From Acidobacteriaceae bacterium (GTDB lineage Bacteria; Acidobacteriota; Terriglobia; Terriglobales; Acidobacteriaceae): 61,220 bases of DNA. How positions within the stretch are numbered: the first letter of the stretch is position 1; the number at the start of each line of letters is the position of its first letter. Of the stretch, positions 35,307-42,702 are shown one piece after another. The stretch lies in assembly GCA_003138365.1 (NCBI GenBank), contig PLFY01000104.1:1-61220 (forward strand). The letters are read 5' to 3'. The notes beneath the pieces were generated by a model, which made no database searches, had not been told where the DNA came from, and worked only from the letters and a program-made list of their open reading frames with translations. A program made the translations under genes and the position numbers.

Positions 35307-35537
35307 GAGCTACTTGCAAAATTCGACGTCGGGAACGTTTGAAGTGTCAGGGCACGACTTGAGTCGTGCCGCAAAAATCCAAATAGGATTCCGGCTTTAG
35401 CCGCTGCGGAATTGCAAACAATTGAAAACAAAGAGACGCAGGGGCTAAAGCCCAACATCTTCCTGCTGAACTGGCGGCACGACTGAAGTCGTGCCCTGAC
35501 GCTTCTTGCCCTCTCCGTGGAATTTTGCAAGTGGCTC
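35307..35537. mobile_element. 231-bp non-autonomous element with terminal inverted repeats (MITE/REPIN-like)
   Basis: The ends GAGCTACTTGCAAAATT (35307-35323) and its inverted partner (35521-35537) differ by one base. Further in lies a second pair of inverted repeats, each itself a palindrome (GCACGACTTGAGTCGTGC at 35352-35369 and GCACGACTGAAGTCGTGC at 35477-35494). The whole element can therefore fold into a long hairpin with side hairpins. ATAA flanks both outer ends and is a candidate 4-bp target duplication. There is no reading frame for a transposase. A further end of the same type appears at 61199-61215. Confidence 0.75.
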
Positions 35538-35574
35538 ATAAAGCTGGGATTGGACAGCCTGGATCATCTGGATC

Positions 35575-35597
35575 ATAATGATCATATCGATGATTAT
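35575..35597. promoter_or_regulatory. Candidate operator of the Phd/PIN toxin-antitoxin pair
   Basis: A 23-bp imperfect palindrome with arms ATAATGATC and GATGATTAT (one mismatch) ends 14 bp before the antitoxin ATG, next to its GGAGGG ribosome site. Phd/YefM antitoxins usually bind such palindromes to repress their own operon. It sits in a short AT-rich patch of repeated GATCAT words. Confidence 0.45.
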
Positions 35598-35611
35598 GGT
35601 TGGAGGGTACG

Positions 35612-35881
35612 ATGATATCCGAAGTCAGCGCAGTCAACTTTCGCCAGAATCTGGGCGAGATGCTGAACCAGGTGCAGTATCGGAACGACAGCATCGTGAT
35701 CAACAAAGACGGCAAGCCGGTGGCTGCGCTCGTGGATGCTGAGTTGTTCGCCAGGATTCGCCGGATGCGCGACCGCTTCGATGCCTTGAGCGGCAAGGTG
35801 GCCGAGGACTGGACGGATGTGCCGGCCGATGAGGGTATCGCGGAGATCGACGCGGCCGTGGCGCTCGAACGGCGGCGCTGA
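35612..35881 (+). CDS. Phd/YefM family antitoxin
   Basis: An 89-residue antitoxin. MISEVSAVNFRQNLGEMLNQ and the following DSIVINKDGKPVAALVDAEL form the Phd/YefM DNA-binding and dimerisation fold. The C-terminal acidic helix (AEDWTDVPADEGIAEIDAAV) is the part expected to bind the toxin. The ATG at 35612 follows GGAGGG; an upstream in-frame TTG at 35600 is less likely because it overlaps the ribosome site. The toxin gene begins at the base right after this stop codon, so the two are translationally coupled. Confidence 0.88.
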   Translation: MISEVSAVNFRQNLGEMLNQVQYRNDSIVINKDGKPVAALVDAELFARIRRMRDRFDALSGKVAEDWTDVPADEGIAEIDAAVALERRR

Positions 35882-36295
35882 TTGGCCGGGCTACGCGTGG
35901 TTCTGGATACCAACGTACTGGTGTCGGGGCTGGCCTATCCGGGCAGTGTGCCGGGGCGCATTGTGGGTGCGTGGCGACGCGGTGGTCTCGACGTGGTGCT
36001 GTCCAAGTACATTCTGGACGAGATGGTCCGTGTGCTGCCGAAGCTCTCGAGTAACAAGCGGAGTCCCGCGGAGATCCGCGACCTCGCCGACAGCTTCCTG
36101 TTTACGGCCGAGATTTTCGAGCCGAGTGGAGAAATGGACGCGACACTGCGCGACAAGGCAGACCAGCCGGTACTTGGAACGCTGCTTGCGGCGAAGGCAG
36201 ACTATCTGATTACCGGTGATAAGGACTTGCTTGCGCTGGCTGGAAAGTACCCAATTGTTACCCCGGCCGTTTTTTGGGAGCGGCATGGAGGTTAG
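35882..36295 (+). CDS. PIN-domain toxin (COG1569-type)
   Basis: A 137-residue putative ribonuclease with PIN motifs: LRVVLDTNVLVSGLAYPG (first Asp), SKYILDEMVRVLPKL (Glu), RDKADQPVLGTLLAAKADYL (Asp) and TGDKDLLAL (final Asp). The start is TTG at 35882, immediately after the antitoxin stop codon, with no separate ribosome site; coupling would explain the weak start. It belongs to the PIN subgroup usually paired with Phd or ribbon-helix-helix antitoxins. All four acidic positions are kept, so the toxin is probably active. Confidence 0.85.
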   Translation: MAGLRVVLDTNVLVSGLAYPGSVPGRIVGAWRRGGLDVVLSKYILDEMVRVLPKLSSNKRSPAEIRDLADSFLFTAEIFEPSGEMDATLRDKADQPVLGTLLAAKADYLITGDKDLLALAGKYPIVTPAVFWERHGG

Positions 36296-36336
36296 CACAT
36301 CCGACTGGCGCATTCTCTCCGGCGAGCAACTTCGGG

Positions 36337-36624
36337 TCAAGCGGCTCCCCGAGTCTTTAAGGTTGTCTGCCGGCTGGATTCCATGGCGTGGCGCAGAAGC
36401 AGGTTGGCCTTTGTCTGATAGCCGCGCCCATAGCTCTTCAGCCAATCGATGACGTCTTCGTCCAGCCTGATGGTTACCGGGCGTTTAACCGGCCGGTAGA
36501 AGAGGCCAACTTCCGCATCGGCCCAGTCCAGGACCTCAGGCATGTCGGAGAAATCAATCGTAGCGTCGGTCTTGGCGGCGATGGTGGCTATGTCCCGCTT
36601 GAGCGCGGCTGCGAGCTTCTTCAT
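36337..36624 (-). CDS. BrnA-family antitoxin without an adjacent BrnT toxin
   Basis: A 95-residue protein ending in VKRPVTIRLDEDVIDWLKSY then GRGYQTKANLLLRHAMESS, the ribbon-helix-helix core of BrnA/COG3514 antitoxins, which repress their own promoters. In normal loci the toxin brnT lies just upstream in the same direction. Here the upstream 200 bp carry no BrnT-like sequence in any frame, so this copy is an orphan. A perfect 12-bp palindrome precedes the start by 17 bp. Confidence 0.82.
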   Translation of the reverse strand: MKKLAAALKRDIATIAAKTDATIDFSDMPEVLDWADAEVGLFYRPVKRPVTIRLDEDVIDWLKSYGRGYQTKANLLLRHAMESSRQTTLKTRGAA

Positions 36625-36641
36625 GGGACTGAGTTTACTGG

Positions 36642-36653
36642 TTGTACGTACAA
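36642..36653. promoter_or_regulatory. Perfect palindrome TTGTACGTACAA upstream of brnA-like gene
   Basis: This 12-bp perfect palindrome lies 17 bp upstream of the BrnA-like start. Its position suits an autorepression operator bound by the ribbon-helix-helix protein. No binding evidence exists beyond symmetry and location. Confidence 0.5.
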
Positions 36654-36684
36654 ATGTAAATGGGAGATGTTGGAGTCATTGCTT

Positions 36685-36712
36685 CCCCACGTCTCAGAAG
36701 CGAGACCTGGGG
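36685..36712. repeat. Hairpin repeat CCCCACGTCTC...GAGACCTGGGG
   Basis: Two 11-bp arms (one mismatch) around the loop AGAAGC. The core GAGACCTGGG recurs in the hairpin at 59914-59941, and a related CCAGGT core is in the perfect repeat at 25153-25197. This suggests a family of dispersed intergenic hairpins. Confidence 0.6.
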
Positions 36713-36806
36713 CGCCCGGCACCCGGCCGACGTTAGAATGTCTTGGTCGCTGGTCGGGATCGCTGGCGCGCCGGATAGAACGCGTCGGCAGAATGGGAGG
36801 TGTGAT

Positions 36807-37031
36807 TTGTTGAAACATGGATTGGTGTTTGTCGAAATGCCGGACGGTGTGCCGCTCCAAGTGTGGCTGCTCAAGATGAGGATGTTCAAGTATGAGGGTG
36901 AAGGAGAGTTTAATCAAGCAATGCTCTACTTCGACGAGGCAGAGGCTCGGGATGTCGCTGCGAAGCTTGCAGGGGGAGAGGACGTATTAGCGGGGACATT
37001 TACTGTCCTCGGGCCGTATAATCTGGATTGA
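36807..37031 (+). CDS. Small hypothetical protein
   Basis: A short frame of about 74 residues with balanced composition: LKHGLVFVEMPDGVPLQVWL, then KMRMFKYEGEGEFNQAMLYF, then DEAEARDVAAKLAGGEDVLA. The likely start is a TTG at 36807 or 36810, 6-9 nt after GGGAGG; an internal ATG at 36837 is another option. It has no motif I recognise and no signal peptide. The good ribosome site and amphipathic pattern favour a real gene, but it lies in a repeat-rich patch and could be a remnant. Confidence 0.45.
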   Translation: MLKHGLVFVEMPDGVPLQVWLLKMRMFKYEGEGEFNQAMLYFDEAEARDVAAKLAGGEDVLAGTFTVLGPYNLD

Positions 37032-37160
37032 GCACATCCCGTAGGAGACCGCGATAGTTAAGTCATCCTTCCCACGCGCGGCAGCGACAGCGGCGAGCTT
37101 TACGACAAAGGTGCTGGCTAAGCACGAGTGTTCAAGATTATTGGTCCAACACAAATTCTC

Positions 37161-37931
37161 TCAGCCAAATAGCTCTTCAAACACATGGGCGTCGTATAAC
37201 TTGAGCCGATCAGCAAACTCATTCACGTAAAACATATCTGGTGAGAAGCGTTGCGCGCGCACGCGGATCTGGAATTTAGGGTTGGACTTATCGAGGTCGA
37301 AGAGGACCAGTCCTACTCCAAATAACATGCACAAGGACTCGAGACGGCTCAGATCTTCATCCATTAGTTTTGTTGGCATGGCGACGTAAGTCTTCGAAGA
37401 GAAAAGACGATAAGCAATCGCTTGCCCGAAGGCAACAACGGGTGCATGGGGGTCGATCTTTATCTCTGCCGACACTATCTCCAGCGGGAACTTAATTAGA
37501 TTGCCCGCAAGGGGCTTGTAGACGCCAATTACGTCAGGCGTTCCCCATTTGGACTTCATTATCGAACCGCCGAGGGGAGCCACATCCGTCACCTCGTCCA
37601 GATCATTCTTTAGCCATTGCGCGAAAGGTTCATAGAACTCCGATTCGAGAACCTTTTGACCTGTCGGTGCAACCTGCTCGGTGTCGCCGACTACCACGCT
37701 CTCATCGCCTGCGCAATTGACGGGCTTGAACAGGCCGCGACTCGGCTTAGCGATTTCCTTTGGGAAGATCTCCTGCAGATTCCAGATCGCGTTATGAATC
37801 GTGTTTCCTGGCGTCTCTGGGCTCTCGGCGCTGATTTGGGCTCGGAGGGCGGTATACCGAATACCTTCTGGGTTCTCAGCAATGACCGCCTTCGCCCGCT
37901 TTCGGAGCTCTTGAATGCTTTGTTTTGGCAT
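37161..37931 (-). CDS. Winged-helix plus PD-(D/E)XK nuclease-like protein
   Basis: A 256-residue protein that is less GC-rich than its neighbours. Residues 1-70 look like a winged-helix domain (LRKRAKAVIAENPEGIRYTA and an HNAIWNLQEIF helix). Residues 95-220 carry a PD-(D/E)XK nuclease pattern: Glu near 98-101, TPD at 131-133, AEIK with Glu156-x-Lys158, and QAIAY at 170-174, which fits the QxxxY motif of RecB/Cas4-like nucleases. It may bind and cut DNA in defence, repair or a restriction-like setting. No methylase, helicase or other defence partner is adjacent. Composition and surroundings (toxin-antitoxin genes, repeats) suggest horizontal transfer. It could instead be an inactive DNA-binding regulator. 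Confidence 0.6.
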   Translation of the reverse strand: MPKQSIQELRKRAKAVIAENPEGIRYTALRAQISAESPETPGNTIHNAIWNLQEIFPKEIAKPSRGLFKPVNCAGDESVVVGDTEQVAPTGQKVLESEFYEPFAQWLKNDLDEVTDVAPLGGSIMKSKWGTPDVIGVYKPLAGNLIKFPLEIVSAEIKIDPHAPVVAFGQAIAYRLFSSKTYVAMPTKLMDEDLSRLESLCMLFGVGLVLFDLDKSNPKFQIRVRAQRFSPDMFYVNEFADRLKLYDAHVFEELFG

Positions 37932-38055
37932 GGCAGTATCCTACCATCGTCTTGCTTTGAAGAGTGTGCCCTCGGGCCGCCCGGTTGCCTATTACAAAAA
38001 GGATGGGCCTACCCCCGTTGAAGGCTGCAGGCCGCTGGGTCGCTTCGTTTCTAGG

Positions 38056-40638
38056 TTAGTTCAACGTCAAATCCGCGTGCAGCGGGGTGTTTTCGCTGGA
38101 GTCGCCTACACGGATGACGAACTTGCCGGGATCGATCGTCCACTTGTGTGCGGCCAAGTCCCAGTAGCTGAAGGCGCGGGAGTCGAGGGTGAGGGACACG
38201 TGTTTGGTTTCCCCGGGTGTAAGACGGACTTTTTCAAAGCCCTTTAGTTCACGCTCGGGACGTGTACTTTTGGCGGATGGGTCGGAGACGTACAGTTGTG
38301 CAACCTCGGCGCCGGCAACGCTGCCGGAGTTGGTTACGTCGAAGGTGACTTGAACCGTCGACCGTGAGGCGGCGGTCGCGGGCACTTGCAGGTTGGCGAA
38401 GTTGAACGTGGTGTAGCTGAGCCCGAAGCCGAAGGGGAAGAGCGGATGCTTTCCGATGGTGGTCCAGTAGCGATAGCCGACCATCAGGCCGTCGGCGTAC
38501 TTCACGTGGGGAATGACATAGTCCACTTTGCGGCCGTCGGTTTCGGTCACGTTCAGCGCGGTGTCGGCGCCCTTGACCGGATAGTAATAGGCGGCTGAAG
38601 GATTCTCGTCCCAACTGCGGTCGAAGCTGACCGGTAGCTTGCCCTCGGGGTTGTGCTTGCCGAAGAGAACCTCTGCGATGGCCGTGCCGCCCTCCTGGCC
38701 TGGATAGTATGCGTGCAGCAGCGCGGGAACCTTGCTGAGCCAGCGCCGTGTATCCATGCCGCCGCCGCCAGTGAGCGTGACGATGGTGTGCGGATTGGCC
38801 TGGGCGACGGCTTCAATCAGCGCGTCCTGGCCCCAGGGCAGTTCGAAGGTGCGGTCGAATCCCTCGCTTTCAGTCCCCGGACCGAAGCCGACGGCAACCA
38901 CGGTGGCGTCCGCGACGGCTGCGATCTTTTTGGCGTCCTCTGAGACGAGGTCCGCCTCGTAAGCGATGCCGAGCCCGAAGTGCGGAGCGGTCCCGCTGGG
39001 CAAGTAATCGACGACCACATTGATGGTCTGGCCAGCGGTGAGGTCGAGCGTTGCCGATTGAGGAGCCTGGCCCTCGGCGTGGGGCGGAAGCGGAATCTGG
39101 TTCCCGTCCACCATCACCGTGTATTGGTCGCTGTTCCATCCACCGGAAGCCGCAAGAATCAGGTATTTGCCTGCCTTGGTTGCCTTGTAGCCGGCGGTGT
39201 AGCGAACGCTGTGTTTCTCCTTGGCCTCGGGTTCCCACCCCATTGCGTTCCAGTGGGAGATGTTTTGCGGCGTCGCGATTTGGGGCGTTCCCGTGAAGTC
39301 TTTGCTGGGGTAAACAGCCACTTTGATGGGGCCGTCCCAGTGGGTATTCCGGAAGATCTCATTCATGTCGGGCAGGCCGCGGGCGTAAAGAACGTGAACA
39401 TTGGGACCAACCAGGTTGGCGATGCCGGTGAGTGTGCTGACCGGCTCGAAAGCCTGCGCTTCAGAGGAGCCTCCTCCGCCGCTGACCGCTGGATACGCGT
39501 TGGGTCCGATGACGGCGATGGTCTTGATTTTGGCCGGGTCGAGCGGCAGCAAGTTACCGTCATTCTTGAGGAGCGTCAGGCTCTCCAGTGCGCCGTCGAG
39601 GGCAATGGCGCGATCCGCGACAGAGTAGGCGGAGTCGGCCGGATCGAACTGAGGATGGTCGAGGAAGCCGTAGCGCAATTCGGTGCGGAACTGGCGCACC
39701 AGTTTGTCGTCGAGGGTGGATTCTTTCACCGAGCCATCTTTGACCGCGGCCAGCAGAGCCTTGGCGTTCATGAAACGCGGATTGGGCATTTCCAGATCGA
39801 GGCCGTTGTTGGCCGCGCCGACGGAGTCATAAGTAGCGTCCCAGTCCGACATCAGAATGCCCTGGAATCCCCACTCGCCCTTGAGCACCTTCAGGTTGAG
39901 AAACTCGTCTTGTGTGGCGTGGACGCCGTTGATCAGGTTGTAAGAGTCCATAACCGCGTCCACGTGCCCCTTGGTGACGGCTGCCTCAAAGGCCGGCAGG
40001 TAGATTTCGCGCATGGTCCGCTCGTCCACGTCGGAGCTGACGTTGTGCCGGTTGTACTCCTGATCGTTCAGGGCATAATGCTTGACCGTGGCGATAACGC
40101 TCTGGGACTGAACGCCCTCGATAAAGGGAACCACAAGGGCCGAATTCAGATAGGGATCCTCGGAGAGGTACTCGAAGTTGCGGCCGGCTATGGGCGATCG
40201 GGCGATGTTGACCCCAGGGCCGAGCAGGAAATTGACGCTGCGGGCACGCGCATCCTTGCCCAGGCCTTCGCCGATCTTGCGCGCCAACTCCGGGTCCCAC
40301 GAGGCGGCCAGCGAAACGCCGCCGGCGTAGGCTGTGGTCGGTCCCCAGGTGCGCACGCCTAGCGAAGCGTCAGACATTTTGAAGCGCGGCAGATCGATGG
40401 CCGGCATGGCATGGGTGAACATTCCATCCACGCCGCCCAGCAATTCGATTTTTTGTTCGAGGCTGAGCTTTGCCACCATGGCGTGGGCTTTGGCTTCGAT
40501 GGCGGGCGAGTCGGCAACCGGCGCCTGCGCTGAGGCATGAATGGATGCGGCCAGGGTGCAACTGAAGAGAAACGGCAGAAACCATGCGCTGCCAAACGGC
40601 AAAAACGATTGAGTAGAGGAATTCTTTGAGGTTGTCAT
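38056..40638 (-). CDS. Secreted GH3 beta-glucosidase-like enzyme with PA14 insert
   Basis: An 860-residue GH3 enzyme with an N-terminal signal segment (FGSAWFLPFLFSCTLAASIHASAQ). The first (beta/alpha)8 domain has the substrate-binding VKHYALNDQEYNRHN and GILMSDWDATYDS, in which Asp265 is the predicted nucleophile. The second domain is interrupted by a PA14-like insert (about 480-620; SVRYTAGYKATKAGKYLILA), and a fibronectin-III-like domain ends the protein. This layout matches beta-glucosidases/beta-xylosidases acting on plant oligosaccharides in the periplasm or outside. The ATG at 40638 gives a sensible signal peptide; an open frame to 40866 is not used. A Crp-type site lies in the shared upstream region. 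Confidence 0.9.
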   Translation of the reverse strand: MTTSKNSSTQSFLPFGSAWFLPFLFSCTLAASIHASAQAPVADSPAIEAKAHAMVAKLSLEQKIELLGGVDGMFTHAMPAIDLPRFKMSDASLGVRTWGPTTAYAGGVSLAASWDPELARKIGEGLGKDARARSVNFLLGPGVNIARSPIAGRNFEYLSEDPYLNSALVVPFIEGVQSQSVIATVKHYALNDQEYNRHNVSSDVDERTMREIYLPAFEAAVTKGHVDAVMDSYNLINGVHATQDEFLNLKVLKGEWGFQGILMSDWDATYDSVGAANNGLDLEMPNPRFMNAKALLAAVKDGSVKESTLDDKLVRQFRTELRYGFLDHPQFDPADSAYSVADRAIALDGALESLTLLKNDGNLLPLDPAKIKTIAVIGPNAYPAVSGGGGSSEAQAFEPVSTLTGIANLVGPNVHVLYARGLPDMNEIFRNTHWDGPIKVAVYPSKDFTGTPQIATPQNISHWNAMGWEPEAKEKHSVRYTAGYKATKAGKYLILAASGGWNSDQYTVMVDGNQIPLPPHAEGQAPQSATLDLTAGQTINVVVDYLPSGTAPHFGLGIAYEADLVSEDAKKIAAVADATVVAVGFGPGTESEGFDRTFELPWGQDALIEAVAQANPHTIVTLTGGGGMDTRRWLSKVPALLHAYYPGQEGGTAIAEVLFGKHNPEGKLPVSFDRSWDENPSAAYYYPVKGADTALNVTETDGRKVDYVIPHVKYADGLMVGYRYWTTIGKHPLFPFGFGLSYTTFNFANLQVPATAASRSTVQVTFDVTNSGSVAGAEVAQLYVSDPSAKSTRPERELKGFEKVRLTPGETKHVSLTLDSRAFSYWDLAAHKWTIDPGKFVIRVGDSSENTPLHADLTLN

Positions 40639-40750
40639 GACCCGCAGAAGGCTATCGCATTTGACCCGCCCGTGTATACCCTTCGCGTCACCATCACTTT
40701 GAGGGGCAAGGCTCGGCGGCGTGGTCTGAAGGTAGGGCAAGGAAAAAGGC

Positions 40751-40768
40751 CTGTGACGCGAATCACAG
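40751..40768. promoter_or_regulatory. Perfect Crp-type operator CTGTGA-N6-TCACAG
   Basis: CTGTGACGCGAATCACAG has perfect 6-bp arms and a 6-bp spacer, the ideal Crp-family geometry. It lies 100 bp upstream of the universal stress protein gene (40869) and 112 bp upstream of the divergent GH3 gene, so it could control either or both. The Crp/Fnr-like gene at 42703 is 2 kb away. Confidence 0.7.
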
Positions 40769-40868
40769 CGCGGGGTGAATGGTGTCACTGCCTTGCATTG
40801 CATCGAGAGCGCAAACTCGGAGTTCAATGGGCAGAAGCAGGGGCGGCGCTGGGCGTCGGGAGGCACAC

Positions 40869-41780
40869 ATGAGCTTTGCAGCCAGGATGAAGACCATCGT
40901 GGTGGCCACGGACTTGCACGGCCAGTCGGAGGCAGCCTTGGGGTATGCCCGAAAATTGGCCGGGGGGTATGGCGCGCGCATTGTGCTGGCGCACGGCCTT
41001 GACCCGATGGATTATGTCGACGTGGATGCGGTTCCCGGCCGGATGCGGAAAGGGCTGAGCGAGCAGGCGCGCGCCGCGCTGGACGAATTGGCCGGCGATC
41101 TTCTGCGGGAAGGCATACCCAGCCATTCTGAGATTCGCCAGGGCGCGGTGGCCCAGATGCTCGTGGATGTGGCGCGGCAATATGAGGCCGGGCTGATTGT
41201 CATCGGCACCAAGGGAATGAGCGGCGCGGGGCCGGTGATTGTGGGCGCCATTGCCGAGCAGTTGGTGCGGCTGTCGCCCTGCCCGGTGCTGGCGGTGGCG
41301 GCGGACTGGAATGCGGGCGAATTTCGCCCCACTCCGGGCGGGCCGGTGCTGCTGGCGATGGAGCGCAATGAGGCTACGCTGGCCGCGGTGGGCACTGCCT
41401 ACTCGCTCGCGGAGACGTTCCATCGCACGCTGATCGTGCTGCACGCGCGCGGACCCGCCGAGGCGTCGGCCTTTCTGAACCCCGCCGCGACCACGCTTGA
41501 TGAGTTTGGCATCATGCCGAGCGGGCGTTTTCCCGTGCGCTTTACCGTCAAGGACGGCAACCCGGCAGACGTAATGGCGGAAGCGATCGACCAGTACCAC
41601 CCCAGCATATTGGTGGCCGGGGTGAAGCGCGCCAGTGAAACGCCGGGACCGCATGGGACGGCCTTTGCCCTGCTTGCCCGCTCCCGCGTGCCCGTGCTGT
41701 GCGTCCCGCCGGAACAGGTGCTCGCCGTCTTCAATCGGGAGAGGGAGCAGCAGGCTTGTACCCCCGTGGGAACTGAATAG
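40869..41780 (+). CDS. Tandem-domain universal stress protein
   Basis: A 303-residue protein with two UspA folds. The first starts MKTIVVATDLHGQSEAAL and ends with VIGTKGMSGAGPVIVGAIAE, a variant of the G-2x-G-9x-G(S/T) ATP-binding loop with Ala in place of Ser. The second (from about residue 155) is more divergent and lacks the loop. USPs are made under starvation, low oxygen or other stress and may bind ATP. The ATG at 40869 follows GGGAGGC. A perfect Crp-type operator is upstream. It opens a cluster of regulatory genes up to 45.1 kb. Confidence 0.85.
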   Translation: MSFAARMKTIVVATDLHGQSEAALGYARKLAGGYGARIVLAHGLDPMDYVDVDAVPGRMRKGLSEQARAALDELAGDLLREGIPSHSEIRQGAVAQMLVDVARQYEAGLIVIGTKGMSGAGPVIVGAIAEQLVRLSPCPVLAVAADWNAGEFRPTPGGPVLLAMERNEATLAAVGTAYSLAETFHRTLIVLHARGPAEASAFLNPAATTLDEFGIMPSGRFPVRFTVKDGNPADVMAEAIDQYHPSILVAGVKRASETPGPHGTAFALLARSRVPVLCVPPEQVLAVFNREREQQACTPVGTE

Positions 41781-42050
41781 CGCAAGGGGAGCGCAGGAGT
41801 TGGAGTTTCGAATTTTTGCGATCGATGGGCAGGCGGAAGCAGAAATCCCGCCAACTCATGGCAATGTTACGTTTCTCTGAAATTCTTGCATTTGGAGCGA
41901 TTTGCTGGAAATGGAGATTGAACCGTGAACCCTGGTTCATCGCAAATCCGCAGCACCAAGCGCGTTCGCAAGGATCCGGCCGGCAGGCGGAGCGGAAACG
42001 CCACTCACCGCGGGACTGGACACCGGACGGCAACAGAGGGAGATGTGACC

Positions 42051-42548
42051 ATGGAACCTGAGGCAAGATCCGGGCGAATGGATGCCGTCCATGCACGTCC
42101 GCTGGCAGAGCTCCTGGAATGTCCTCCGGAGACCGGGATTCTGCTGAACGGTTCGGCCCAGTGCATCGATTTCGATGCAGGGGAGATTGTGTTTCGCCAG
42201 TCAGCGACCTGCAAAGGGCTTTACGTGGTGATTTCAGGACAGTTTTTGCGCAGGGCGGAACGGCTGGAGACGCGGCTGACCCTGGGACTGGCGCGCGCCG
42301 GAGACCTGTTGGAGTTGGCCGCGGCGCTGGGCGACAGCCATCATACCTACACGCTGACCGCGCAAACTCCCGGATCGGTGCTTTTGCTGCCTATTGGGGC
42401 TCTGAATCTGGCGTTTCAGGACTATCCGCCGCTGCGGATGCGGCTGCTGGAGGAACTGGCCCGCGAGGTCTCTCGCGCCTATGACGCCTGCTGCATGAGC
42501 CGAACAGCGCGGACACGGCGGGGAAGCGCCGCAGCTTTGCTGGCGTAG
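42051..42548 (+). CDS. Cyclic nucleotide-binding-fold protein without DNA-binding domain
   Basis: A 165-residue protein whose core is a Crp-like beta-roll: QCIDFDAGEIVFRQSATCKG, then LYVVISGQFLRR, then LGLARAGDLLELAAALGDSH and a dimerisation helix PLRMRLLEELAREVSRAYD. It stops right after that helix, in a short Arg/Ala-rich tail, so the winged-helix domain of Crp/Fnr proteins is absent. The cAMP-binding residues of Crp (RGE..S) are not visible. The ATG at 42051 follows AGGGAGATG. It lies 154 bp upstream of a full-length Crp/Fnr gene and might form mixed dimers with it or sense a ligand by itself; both are inferences. Confidence 0.7.
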   Translation: MEPEARSGRMDAVHARPLAELLECPPETGILLNGSAQCIDFDAGEIVFRQSATCKGLYVVISGQFLRRAERLETRLTLGLARAGDLLELAAALGDSHHTYTLTAQTPGSVLLLPIGALNLAFQDYPPLRMRLLEELAREVSRAYDACCMSRTARTRRGSAAALLA

Positions 42549-42674
42549 AAGAGGGGTTTTAGGCAAACAGATTCCCGTTCCGGGGCTTGCCTGGATCGCA
42601 TCGGAAATTCTCGGGAAATCCCTGTCCGGCCGTGCATCGTGGAAATGTGGGCTGTGGGCACTGCGAAATTGCGC

Positions 42675-42680
42675 TATACT
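42675..42680 (+). promoter_or_regulatory. Candidate -10 element of the Crp/Fnr gene
   Basis: TATACT stands 22 bp before the ATG at 42703. No good -35 hexamer is visible at the right spacing and no strong ribosome site lies between, so the leader would be very short. Confidence 0.35.
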
Positions 42681-42702
42681 TCAATTTGACCTGCGGGTTC
42701 TT

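Noticed and set aside
38980..40362. Plus-strand frame of 460 codons opposite the GH3 gene
   Set aside because: No family resemblance and no ribosome site; GH3 motifs on the minus strand cover the whole interval.
41931..41950. GTGAACCCTGGTTCAT as another Crp-type site upstream of the 42051 gene
   Set aside because: It is symmetric, but the arms are not GTGA-N6-TCAC; the spacing does not fit the other sites.
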